Origin: Chloroflexota bacterium
GTDB taxonomy: Bacteria; Chloroflexota; Dormibacteria; Dormibacterales; Dormibacteraceae
NCBI GenBank assembly: GCA_005888075.1
Contig: VBKD01000104.1
Coordinates: 1-5,049, forward strand
Length of the DNA stretch: 5,049 nucleotides
Reading direction: 5' to 3'
The position numbers were made by a program, and so were the translations under genes. This document shows positions 1 through 4,829 of this stretch, one piece after another. Within the stretch, counting starts at the first letter, position 1, and every line of letters begins with the position of its first letter. The notes under the pieces are model-generated. The model was not told the DNA's origin. It did not search any database and saw only the letters and a program-made list of their open reading frames with translations.

Positions 1-704
1 TCGACGCATTCGCAGCGGACATGTCCTCCCAGGCCGAGGTCAGGCGGCTCGCCGTCGCCGTCCTCGAGACTTACCCGCGGCTCGACGTGCTCATCAACAA
101 CGTCGGCGGGTTCTGGGCACACCGCCATCCCACTGCCGACGGCCTGGAGCGCACATTCGCCCTCAACCACCTGGCTCCATTCCTGCTAACCAACCTGCTT
201 CTCGATCGGCTTAAGGCAAGCGCACCGGCAAGGGTCGTCACAGTCTCCTCAGGCGCACAGTCGGCTGGCCGGATCGATTTCGACGATCTGCAGAGCGCTC
301 GCAGCTACTCTGGACAGCGCGCCTACAGCCAGTCCAAGCTCGCCAACATCATGTTCACCAACGAGCTGGCCCGCCGACTCGAGGGCACCGGCGTCACGGC
401 CACTTCAGTGCACCCCGGCGTCGTGCGCACCAACTTCGGGGCTGAGGACCAGGCCTGGCTCTTCACAGTCGTGAGCCACGTAGTCCTCCCGTTCCTCAAG
501 ACGCCTGCCCAGGGTGCGCAGACGTCGATCTACCTGGCCTCTTCACCCGACGTGCACGGCGTCACCGGCCAGTTCTTCGCAAACCGCAAGCTGAAGAACG
601 CCAACAAGGTCGCCTACGACACAGCCTTAACGGCCAGGCTCTGGCAGGTGAGCGCCGACCTGGTCGGCTTGACACCGTCATCCCGTGATCGGCGGAGACA
701 GTAA
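1..704 (+). CDS. SDR-family NAD(P)-dependent oxidoreductase, 5'-truncated by the window edge
   Basis: This is a short-chain dehydrogenase/reductase with a Rossmann fold, probably cytosolic, acting on a carbonyl or alcohol substrate that cannot be named. The frame is open to the window edge (first full codon at position 3, reading DAFAADMSSQAEV). The ATG at 21 lies inside the conserved 'aDlSs' segment, so it is not the true start. The N-terminal TGxxxGxG cofactor motif must lie upstream. Visible motifs are NNVG (the NNAG equivalent, 96-107), VTVSSG with the catalytic serine region (about 240-254), YSQSK as the YxxxK active site (Tyr codon 324, Lys codon 336), and HPGVVRTNF after it. The pattern resembles the retinol-dehydrogenase/WW-domain-oxidoreductase-like SDRs common in actinobacteria. 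It ends with TAA at 702-704. No clear terminator follows. It points the same way as the TetR gene but is 333 nt away, so co-transcription is doubtful. Confidence 0.93.
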   Translation, partial: DAFAADMSSQAEVRRLAVAVLETYPRLDVLINNVGGFWAHRHPTADGLERTFALNHLAPFLLTNLLLDRLKASAPARVVTVSSGAQSAGRIDFDDLQSARSYSGQRAYSQSKLANIMFTNELARRLEGTGVTATSVHPGVVRTNFGAEDQAWLFTVVSHVVLPFLKTPAQGAQTSIYLASSPDVHGVTGQFFANRKLKNANKVAYDTALTARLWQVSADLVGLTPSSRDRRRQ

Positions 705-710
705 GTTCGG

Positions 711-735
711 CGTACCAGTACGCATTTAGTACGCA
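711..735. repeat. Short inverted and direct repeats just after the SDR stop
   Basis: CGTAC-CA-GTACG (711-722) is a perfect inverted repeat. AGTACGCA occurs twice (717-724 and 728-735), so GTAC appears three times in about 20 bases. The element begins 7 nt after the SDR stop codon. It could be a weak hairpin or a protein-binding site; the stem is only 5 bp and no T-tract follows, so I do not call it a terminator. Confidence 0.45.
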
Positions 736-752
736 GTCGCTCTCAATCCCTG

Positions 753-771
753 GGTGTCGTTAGGTGTCGTT
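753..771. repeat. Direct repeat GGTGTCGTT with 10-bp period
   Basis: GGTGTCGTT occurs at 753-761 and again at 763-771, separated by one A. The 10-bp spacing places both copies on the same face of the DNA helix, as seen in direct-repeat operators. No regulator can be assigned to it from the sequence. Confidence 0.5.
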
Positions 772-936
772 TCGTATTCAGAATGGGTAGATCGATCTCA
801 CCGACACAGAACCCGGCTTATCGCCGCTCTCGGCCCACCTTCTGTATTCCTAAAAGCCCCAAGTTACGGGCCGCTGATTGCGGTCCCGGCTTCGCTGAAC
901 TCAAAGAACAGTGCGGTGGACCGTGGATAAGAGCAA

Positions 937-965
937 TGTGGCCACAGTAAGTCGAAGCTCGACTT
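937..965. promoter_or_regulatory. Adjacent palindromes, candidate operator for the TetR-type regulator
   Basis: AAGTCGAAGCTCGACTT (949-965) is a perfect inverted repeat with 7-bp arms and a 3-bp centre. This size and symmetry suit a TetR-family homodimer. Directly before it is the perfect 10-bp palindrome TGTGGCCACA (937-946). Both lie 73-101 nt upstream of the regulator's ATG at 1038. Binding is inferred from symmetry and position only. Confidence 0.5.
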
Positions 966-1014
966 TCTGTTCACGTACCAGATCCGATCAGCTCCTGTAC
1001 GCCGGCTAGATTTC

Positions 1015-1033
1015 ATGTTAGGCTCGTTAACAT
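1015..1033 (+). promoter_or_regulatory. Inverted repeat overlapping a possible -10 box of the TetR-type gene
   Basis: ATGTTA-N7-TAACAT (1015-1033) is an interrupted inverted repeat ending 4 nt before the ATG at 1038. Its right arm, TAACAT (1028-1033), could itself be a -10 box that would start transcription close to 1038-1040, giving a leaderless mRNA. No convincing -35 hexamer is seen. A repressor bound here would block the promoter, which fits autoregulation. The assignment is inferred. Confidence 0.45.
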
Positions 1034-1037
1034 CAAA

Positions 1038-1628
1038 ATGCAGACGAGTCGCCCGTACACGATGGTCGCCAGGGCCGAGGCGTCCGCAGCCACTGGGCAG
1101 CGGATTCTCGATGCCGCGGTAGAGGTTTTCTGGGAGCTGCCAACCGACCAGATTTCCTTGGACGAGGTTGGGAGGCGTGCGAGTGTGACCGTGCAGACGG
1201 TCATCCGTCGCTTCGGGGGCCGCGAGGGCCTGCTTGCGGCCGCTGTTCAGCGGGAGTCTGAGAAGATCCGGAGCCAGCGTCTGCAGGCACCGGTCGGAGA
1301 TGTGGCCGGAGCGGTTCACGTGCTCATGGATCACTATGAGGCGCTTGGTGATCGTGTCCTCAAGATGCTGGCGGAAGAGGATCGAATTCCTGGATTGCGC
1401 AACATCGCGGATCGCGGGCGCGCCGTACACGCCGATTGGTGCGGGCGTGTCTTTGGCACTTTCTTACGAGGGGTGCAGCCGGCCGACAGGGCGCGCCGCC
1501 TCGCCCAGTTTGTGACCGTATGCGACGTGTACACATGGAAGCTGCTGCGGCGTCAGGCAGGCTTGTCCCGCCGCCAGACCGAGCTGGCGCTCGTCGAGCT
1601 TCTCCACCCGTTAACAGAAGGAGCCTGA
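1038..1628 (+). CDS. TetR/AcrR-family transcriptional regulator
   Basis: This 196-residue protein is the usual length for a TetR-family repressor. The N-terminal DNA-binding domain is clear: helix 1 (GQRILDAAVEVFWE, about 20-33), then a helix-turn-helix (about 39-59) with SLDEVGRRASVTVQTVIRRF, then the typical GGREGLLAAAV. The remaining part (about 75-190) is a helical ligand-binding and dimerisation domain with a GRAVHADWCGRVF stretch; the ligand cannot be predicted. No Shine-Dalgarno precedes the ATG at 1038, and none precedes the in-frame ATG at 1062 (residue 9). Either start could be right; the first fits leaderless translation. The stop codon overlaps the glycosyltransferase start by one base (TGATG), so the two are co-transcribed and probably translationally coupled. 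The likely role is ligand-relieved repression of its own operon. Confidence 0.92.
   Translation: MQTSRPYTMVARAEASAATGQRILDAAVEVFWELPTDQISLDEVGRRASVTVQTVIRRFGGREGLLAAAVQRESEKIRSQRLQAPVGDVAGAVHVLMDHYEALGDRVLKMLAEEDRIPGLRNIADRGRAVHADWCGRVFGTFLRGVQPADRARRLAQFVTVCDVYTWKLLRRQAGLSRRQTELALVELLHPLTEGA
1616..1623 (+). promoter_or_regulatory. Ribosome binding site fixing the glycosyltransferase start
   Basis: AGAAGGAG lies 4 nt before the ATG at 1628, inside the last codons of the TetR-type gene. It favours 1628 over the upstream in-frame ATGs at 1436 and 1532, which would put the N-terminus antiparallel to nothing recognisable and inside the regulator's coding sequence. Confidence 0.8.
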
Positions 1629-2935
1629 TGTCACGCATCCTCGCTTACACGTCGCCGGGCCGAGGCCACCTATATCCAATCATTCCGATCCTCGACGAGC
1701 TTCGTCGGCGCGGGCACGAGATATCGCTGCGTACCCTTGAATCAGAGGTGCCTCTGGCGCTGAGCCGCGGGTTCCGCGCAGCTGCGATCAGCCCGAACAT
1801 CGAGGCTATCGAGCACGACGACTGGCGGGCCCGCAACCCTCGCGCGGCACTGATTCATGCCATGCAGATCTTCGCCGCGCGGGCAAAGCACGAGGTGCCC
1901 GACCTGCAAAAAGCGATCGCCGAGGAGCGGCCCGACGCGCTCCTCATCGACATCAACTGCTGGGGCGCGCTGGCCGCGGCCGAGGCGTGGGGCGGTCGCT
2001 GGTCGAGTTTTTGCCCCTACCCGCTTCCACTGAGCTCGCCCGACGCGCCACCATTCGGACCTGGGCTTCGGCCCGCACGCGGATCGCTTGGCCGCATGCG
2101 CGATCGGTTGATGCGGCCGCTGGTCACCGGAGTTTTCGAGAGAGCGATGCTGCCACCCTTAAACCTGGTTCGCCGAGGCATCGGCCTCGCCCCGTTCGCC
2201 GACGCCGACGAGATGTTCCGCCGGCCGGAGCTCCTCATCTACATGACGGCCGAGCCATTCGAGTATCCGCGCCGCGACTGGCCCGCGAACGTCGTGATGG
2301 TCGGGCCATGCGAGTGGGAGCCGCCCTCTGAGGTGCCGGCTTGGGTGGCTGCGATCAAGGAGCCGATCGTCCTCATAACGACCTCATCCGAGTTCCAGAA
2401 TGACGGCCGCCTTGTTGAGGCTGCACTGCAGGCGCTGGCGGACGAGCCCGTGTCCGTTGTGGCAACGCTGCCGGCCGGTGATCTGGCGCAGTTCCACGTT
2501 CCCGCCAACGCCCGGGTCGAAAGGTTCGTTCCGCACAGGCCATTGCTCGATCGTGCAGTCTGCGCGGTGACGCACGCCGGCATGGGAGCGACCCAGAAAG
2601 CACTGTCGCGAGGCGTTCCGGTCTGTGCGGTGCCTTTCGGGCGAGATCAACTGGAGGTGGCTCGGCGCGTTGAGATTGCTGACGCAGGGACACGATTGCC
2701 CGCCAAACGCCTGAACGCCGAACGGCTCCGCGACAAGGTTCGTGAAGCGATGACAAAGACCGCGGGCGCCGCGCGAATAGCGGCGGCATTCAAGGCGGCG
2801 GGCGGTCCAACGGCGGCCGCGGATGTCTTCGAAGCAAGGCTGCTGGCAACAAACGCGTCCCACATTGGGGCGGGCTTTCGCGACACGCGCCGTGTCACAG
2901 CCGGGTCGCAGAATCCCGGAACTGAGTGGCACTAG
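1628..2935 (+). CDS. GT1/MGT-type glycosyltransferase (UGT-like, small-molecule acceptor)
   Basis: This 435-residue GT-B-fold enzyme should move a sugar from a nucleotide-sugar donor to a small hydrophobic acceptor such as a macrolide, phenolic or lipid; donor and acceptor are not readable. The N-terminal domain opens with YTSPGRGHLYPIIPILDEL, where His14 matches the catalytic base position of GT1 enzymes. The C-terminal donor domain has THAGMGATQKALSRGVPV (His316, Gly318) and PFGRDQ (Asp340-Gln341), the bacterial form of the UGT signature. No signal peptide or membrane segment is seen, so it is cytosolic. The start at 1628 is set by a good RBS and by where homology begins. Homology appears to end near residue 406 (FEARLL); the last 29 or so residues look like a low-complexity tail. 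The coupling to a TetR-type gene suggests an inducible detoxification or tailoring step. Confidence 0.92.
   Translation: MSRILAYTSPGRGHLYPIIPILDELRRRGHEISLRTLESEVPLALSRGFRAAAISPNIEAIEHDDWRARNPRAALIHAMQIFAARAKHEVPDLQKAIAEERPDALLIDINCWGALAAAEAWGGRWSSFCPYPLPLSSPDAPPFGPGLRPARGSLGRMRDRLMRPLVTGVFERAMLPPLNLVRRGIGLAPFADADEMFRRPELLIYMTAEPFEYPRRDWPANVVMVGPCEWEPPSEVPAWVAAIKEPIVLITTSSEFQNDGRLVEAALQALADEPVSVVATLPAGDLAQFHVPANARVERFVPHRPLLDRAVCAVTHAGMGATQKALSRGVPVCAVPFGRDQLEVARRVEIADAGTRLPAKRLNAERLRDKVREAMTKTAGAARIAAAFKAAGGPTAAADVFEARLLATNASHIGAGFRDTRRVTAGSQNPGTEWH
2882..2896 (+). repeat. Hairpin inside the glycosyltransferase tail
   Basis: GACACG-CGC-CGTGTC is a perfect 6-bp stem with a 3-nt loop, inside the last codons of the glycosyltransferase. 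Part of it belongs to the 12-nt sequence GCCGTGTCACAG (2889-2900), which recurs exactly at 3025-3036 in the downstream spacer. Confidence 0.5.
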
Positions 2936-2983
2936 GGGGACACCAAAGGTTAGGAAGGCGCCGGCGATTGGAGTTGAGCCGAG

Positions 2984-2998
2984 GGCACTGGAGGTGCC
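2984..2998 (+). terminator. Weak hairpin after the glycosyltransferase, possible terminator
   Basis: GGCAC-TGGAG-GTGCC forms a 5-bp stem with a 5-nt loop, 48 nt after the glycosyltransferase stop. There is no T-tract. Actinobacterial terminators often lack one, but the short stem makes this only a possibility. Confidence 0.25.
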
Positions 2999-3060
2999 GT
3001 GGGGATACTCCTCGCGCCCCCGGGGCCGTGTCACAGATGTGTCATGCATTCGCGGAACCA

Positions 3061-3152
3061 GGAGGACAAGGGAGGACACGAGCGGATACGACGGCCTACG
3101 GATCTGAGTACAGGAGGACACTGGAGGAACCCACGGGACACAGGAGGACACG
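3061..3152. repeat. Degenerate 10-bp tandem repeat, consensus GGAGGACACG
   Basis: Two blocks keep a 10-bp register. Block one (3061-3100) is GGAGGACAAG, GGAGGACACG, AGCGGATACG, ACGGCCTACG. Block two (3113-3152) is GGAGGACACT, GGAGGAACCC, ACGGGACACA, GGAGGACACG. GGAGGACA itself occurs at 3061, 3071, 3113 and 3143, and GGAGGACACGAGC is identical at 3071-3083 and 3143-3155. The period is one helical turn and not a multiple of three, so this is not a coding repeat. It could be a replication-slippage product or a set of phased binding sites. Confidence 0.75.
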
Positions 3153-3185
3153 AGCTACGCAGGGTTCGGGACCGTGAAGCCCCGG

Positions 3186-3461
3186 GTTCAGCGGCAACTG
3201 CACCAGCTCGATCCGGTAGCCGTCGGGGTCCGTGAGCCATGAGATCTGAGGCCCGTCCTGTCCACCTGGTCGTTCCACCGGGCCGGGCTTGAGCCCTGCC
3301 TCGGACAGCCGCCCAAGGGTGGCGGGGAGATCGTCGACCTGAACCGGAATGTGACTGAACCCGGTGCCGATGTCGACCGCTCCAACGGCCGGTCGGTGCA
3401 CCAACTCAAGCGTCGCGACATCTATAGGAGGATCGAAATCGCCGTTCCCGAGCAGGCGTGA
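3186..3461 (-). pseudogene. C-terminal half of a VOC/glyoxalase-like protein, truncated at both ends
   Basis: On the minus strand the frame reads from about RLLGNGDFDPP through TLELVHRP, IGTGFSHIPVQVDDLPATL and SWLTDPDGYRIELVQLP. This is the second beta-alpha-beta-beta-beta module of a vicinal-oxygen-chelate (lactoylglutathione-lyase-like) protein. It keeps the two C-terminal metal-ligand positions: His of GFSHI (codon 3351-3353) and Glu of RIELV (codon 3207-3209). The N-terminal module, with the other two ligands, is absent: the frame meets a stop at 3483-3485 and DUF1697 sequence begins there on the other strand. After VQLP (about 3192) family resemblance stops and the frame runs through the tandem repeats to a stop at 3096-3098. 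A TTG at 3404 could start a 102-residue product, but that product could not form a complete VOC site. I read it as a remnant. Confidence 0.75.
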
Positions 3462-3468
3462 AACAACA

Positions 3469-3879
3469 ACTTCTGTACGGACCTACATTAACTCGGGCAA
3501 CGTCATCTCGAGCAGCACACGGGCATGGCGATCAATGTGCTTGTCATGGACCACAAGACCCTGAAGAAAATGGTCGACGCGATTCCGCGTAATTGGGTCG
3601 ACGACAAAACGATGCGGACCTATGTTCTGTTGCTGTGGAAGGAGCTGGACGATGGCAGGATCCTCGACCGTCTCCCGATCAAGCCCGGAGTCGATGAGCT
3701 CAGGTACACGCCTGGGGCTGTCGTCTGGCGCGTCGATTCGCGAGAACTGGAGCAGGAGTCAGACGATCAGAATCGTCGGCACGCCCCTATATAGGAAGAT
3801 CACCATCCGTAGCGCCAACACAATGCGAAGGCTCAACCAGCTGACCGCGACACCTACACGGCTGCCGGCGGCAGTATGA
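3469..3879 (+). pseudogene. Decayed DUF1697 gene (5'-truncated, internal deletion, two frame changes)
   Basis: Three pieces in order match one DUF1697 protein. Piece A (3472-3516) reads SVRTYINSGNVISSS. Piece B (about 3519-3757, another frame) reads TGMAINVLVMDHKTLKKM, then AIPRNWVDDKTMRTY, LPIKPGVDELRYTPG and VVWRVD. Piece C (about 3758-3879, back in the frame of A) reads QTIRIVGTPLYRKITIR then SANTMRRLNQL, ending at TGA 3877-3879. From memory of the family, a usual protein starts with about 35-40 more residues (ALLRGINVGG region) and has about 20 residues between the SGNV motif and piece B; both are missing here. One extra base near 3757 explains the B-to-C shift. Piece B alone could be translated from ATG 3525 (89 codons), but it would lack the family's core. 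The family's biochemical function is unknown. Confidence 0.82.
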
Positions 3880-3944
3880 AGTAGCGCCCGCACCGTCCAC
3901 CACATCATCGCGACGTCACGGCCTTATGTGGGCAGAGGGGAGGT

Positions 3945-3991
3945 GTCCCGCGAGGGACCCGGTTAACGGGCAGTCCCTCAGTGATCAGGGA
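3945..3991 (+). promoter_or_regulatory. Alternating complementary segments, attenuator-like
   Basis: Four short segments alternate: GTCCC (3945-3949), GGGAC (3954-3958), GTCCC (3973-3977, within TCCCT 3974-3978) and AGGGA (3987-3991). Pairing 1:2 gives a stem capped by GCGA, a GNRA-type loop, and 3:4 gives a second stem. Pairing 2:3 excludes both. The stems are only 5 bp and there is no T-tract, so a regulatory role is speculative. Confidence 0.25.
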
Positions 3992-4131
3992 GCGTAGCTA
4001 CCCTCGATCTCGACGAGAGCGCCCGGTCGTGCTGGCGTGACCGCTAGGACATCCAAGCAGCTCGGCGACGTTCTGTCATTCGAGGGAACAACCGCACAAC
4101 TATTTGTCCAGCTTGACTGTTTGCTCGCGTC

Positions 4132-4158
4132 TTGGCCGCATCTCGGCGCGCATAGGAT
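4132..4158 (+). promoter_or_regulatory. Possible promoter for the barrel-protein/DUF4331 operon
   Basis: TAGGAT (4153-4158) is a good actinobacterial -10 match. TTGGCC (4132-4137) could be its -35, with a 15-bp spacer that is shorter than usual. Transcription would start near 4165, about 87 nt before the ATG at 4252. A better -35-like TTGACT (4113-4118) is too far away to pair with this -10. Confidence 0.35.
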
Positions 4159-4251
4159 CAAACCGGCGGGTCGCCTTGGGACGGCATGGGCCCGGTGGCG
4201 GGCAGAGGGCCACACAGTTTCGGAACGCGAGGGCGACCCAATCAGAAGGAA

Positions 4252-4794
4252 ATGGCAGTACCTAGGGTAGGAACGCCCCGACCGGGAGTGAGCGTTGGCT
4301 CGACGAGCGAGTTCAGCCTGTTCTTCCATGTCAAGCCGGGCCATGCGGATGCCATTCGAGAAGCGCTCAGGGCGCTCCAGAAAAGTCCAGGCTACCGGCC
4401 CGGGGACTACGACCTGCCCATCGCGACCATTCACGAGGCAAGGTTCGTACTGTTCGACGGAGATACGCGTCTGCTGTTCGCGACGAGTTTCGATGGCCCC
4501 TGGGACGCCTACATGGAGGATTTCGCCTCGAAGCCGCTGCACCTCTTCGACGCGATCTTCCGTCACGTGGAAGGGTACGAGGGCCTCCCAGACCTCGCGG
4601 CGGTGAAGGGGTTCATCATGAGTGCTCAGGTCACCGCGTCCGCCTACGCACGGAACTACGGCGGCACTGTAAAAGAGATCCGGAAAGCCGAGCGTGTGAA
4701 CGTGGCCTTCCAGCAGGTCCTGGACGACCCTGTGGCCGCGGAGGCGCTGGGGCACCGAGCCCTGAAGCCCCTGCTCGACGAGGCCGCCGAGTAG
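4252..4794 (+). CDS. Hypothetical protein, probable dimeric alpha/beta-barrel (ABM/EthD-like) fold
   Basis: This protein has 180 residues from the ATG at 4252. I do not recognise a named family. The opening EFSLFFHVKPGHADAIREAL (from about residue 20) has the strand-then-'kpGhadal' helix of antibiotic-biosynthesis-monooxygenase/EthD ferredoxin-like domains. HEARFVLFDGDTRLLFATSFD, then PWDAYMEDF, resembles the 'RLLF-s-fdG-wd-Y-dDF' second module seen in some heme- or small-molecule-binding barrel proteins. The C-terminal part (VKGFIMSAQVTASAYARNYG onward) is helical. No signal peptide or membrane segment is present. The start is uncertain: AGAAGGA (4244-4250) is only 1 nt before ATG 4252, ATG 4186 (202 residues) lacks an RBS, and GTG 4288 would also keep the domain. 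It lies 35 nt upstream of the DUF4331 gene and is probably co-transcribed with it. The fold call is inference. Confidence 0.82.
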   Translation: MAVPRVGTPRPGVSVGSTSEFSLFFHVKPGHADAIREALRALQKSPGYRPGDYDLPIATIHEARFVLFDGDTRLLFATSFDGPWDAYMEDFASKPLHLFDAIFRHVEGYEGLPDLAAVKGFIMSAQVTASAYARNYGGTVKEIRKAERVNVAFQQVLDDPVAAEALGHRALKPLLDEAAE

Positions 4795-4818
4795 GCCCAG
4801 AGGAGACTGCGAACGGAC

Positions 4819-4824
4819 GGGGAG
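4819..4824 (+). promoter_or_regulatory. Ribosome binding site of the DUF4331 gene
   Basis: GGGGAG sits 5 nt before the ATG at 4830. Together with the conserved first residues it fixes the start of the partial DUF4331 gene. Confidence 0.7.
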
Positions 4825-4829
4825 ACGCT

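Larger units (their letters stand above)
705..1037. other. Gene-free region between SDR and tetR-type gene
   Basis: I see no credible gene here on either strand. The stretch looks more AT-rich than its neighbours and holds several short symmetric elements: an inverted repeat with direct repeats at 711-735, a 10-bp-period direct repeat at 753-771, a perfect palindrome AGATCGATCT at 789-798, and palindromes at 937-946, 949-965 and 1015-1033. It most likely carries the promoter and operators of the downstream regulator-glycosyltransferase unit. The minus-strand open frame covering 864-1430 is mostly antisense to the TetR gene and shows no recognisable domain. Confidence 0.7.
2936..3184. other. 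Non-coding spacer with hairpin and repeats
   Basis: No gene is credible here. The overlapping short open frames on both strands have no domain, and the repeat period (10 bp) does not preserve a reading frame. The spacer holds a small hairpin (2984-2998), the second copy of a 12-nt repeat (3025-3036), the palindrome CCCCGGGG (3018-3025) and a 10-bp tandem repeat region (3061-3152). Confidence 0.7.
3880..4251. other. Gene-free leader upstream of the barrel-protein/DUF4331 operon
   Basis: I find no convincing gene. A GTG-started frame at 4037-4270 (77 codons) has no recognised domain and its third positions are much less G/C-biased than those of the true genes. The minus-strand frame at 3985-4755 is largely antisense to the next gene. 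The region holds short complementary segments at 3945-3991, a near-perfect palindrome TCTCGACGAGA (4008-4018) and a possible promoter at 4132-4158. Confidence 0.65.

Noticed and set aside
864..1430. Minus-strand open frame of 188 codons upstream of and across the TetR-type gene
   Set aside because: More than half is antisense to a clear TetR domain, and the rest shows no motif.
1436..1627. N-terminal extension of the glycosyltransferase to ATG 1436 (499 codons)
   Set aside because: It would overlap the TetR-type gene by 193 bp in another frame, has no homology, and the RBS at 1616-1623 points to 1628.
3061..3155. Possible CRISPR-like array
   Set aside because: The units are 10 bp and tandem without unique spacers, the copies are degenerate, and no cas gene is present.
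2823..3235. Overlapping plus-strand small frames across the repeat spacer, rich in RR, RT and GH
   Set aside because: They arise from reading the 10-bp repeat in three frames. There is no RBS-start combination and no domain.
3426..3431. Perfect AGGAGG on the plus strand that looked like a ribosome binding site
   Set aside because: No start codon follows at a suitable distance, and it is antisense to Pro-Pro codons of the VOC fragment.
4037..4270. GTG-started 77-codon plus-strand frame that ends inside the barrel-fold gene
   Set aside because: There is no RBS and no recognised domain. By hand count about 64% of third positions are G/C, below what I expect for a true gene in such GC-rich DNA. 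I left it out of the feature list.
3985..4755. Long minus-strand open frame (256 codons)
   Set aside because: It is antisense to the barrel-fold gene over most of its length. The translation is rich in Arg, Pro and Ser with no domain, as expected for the shadow of a GC-rich gene.
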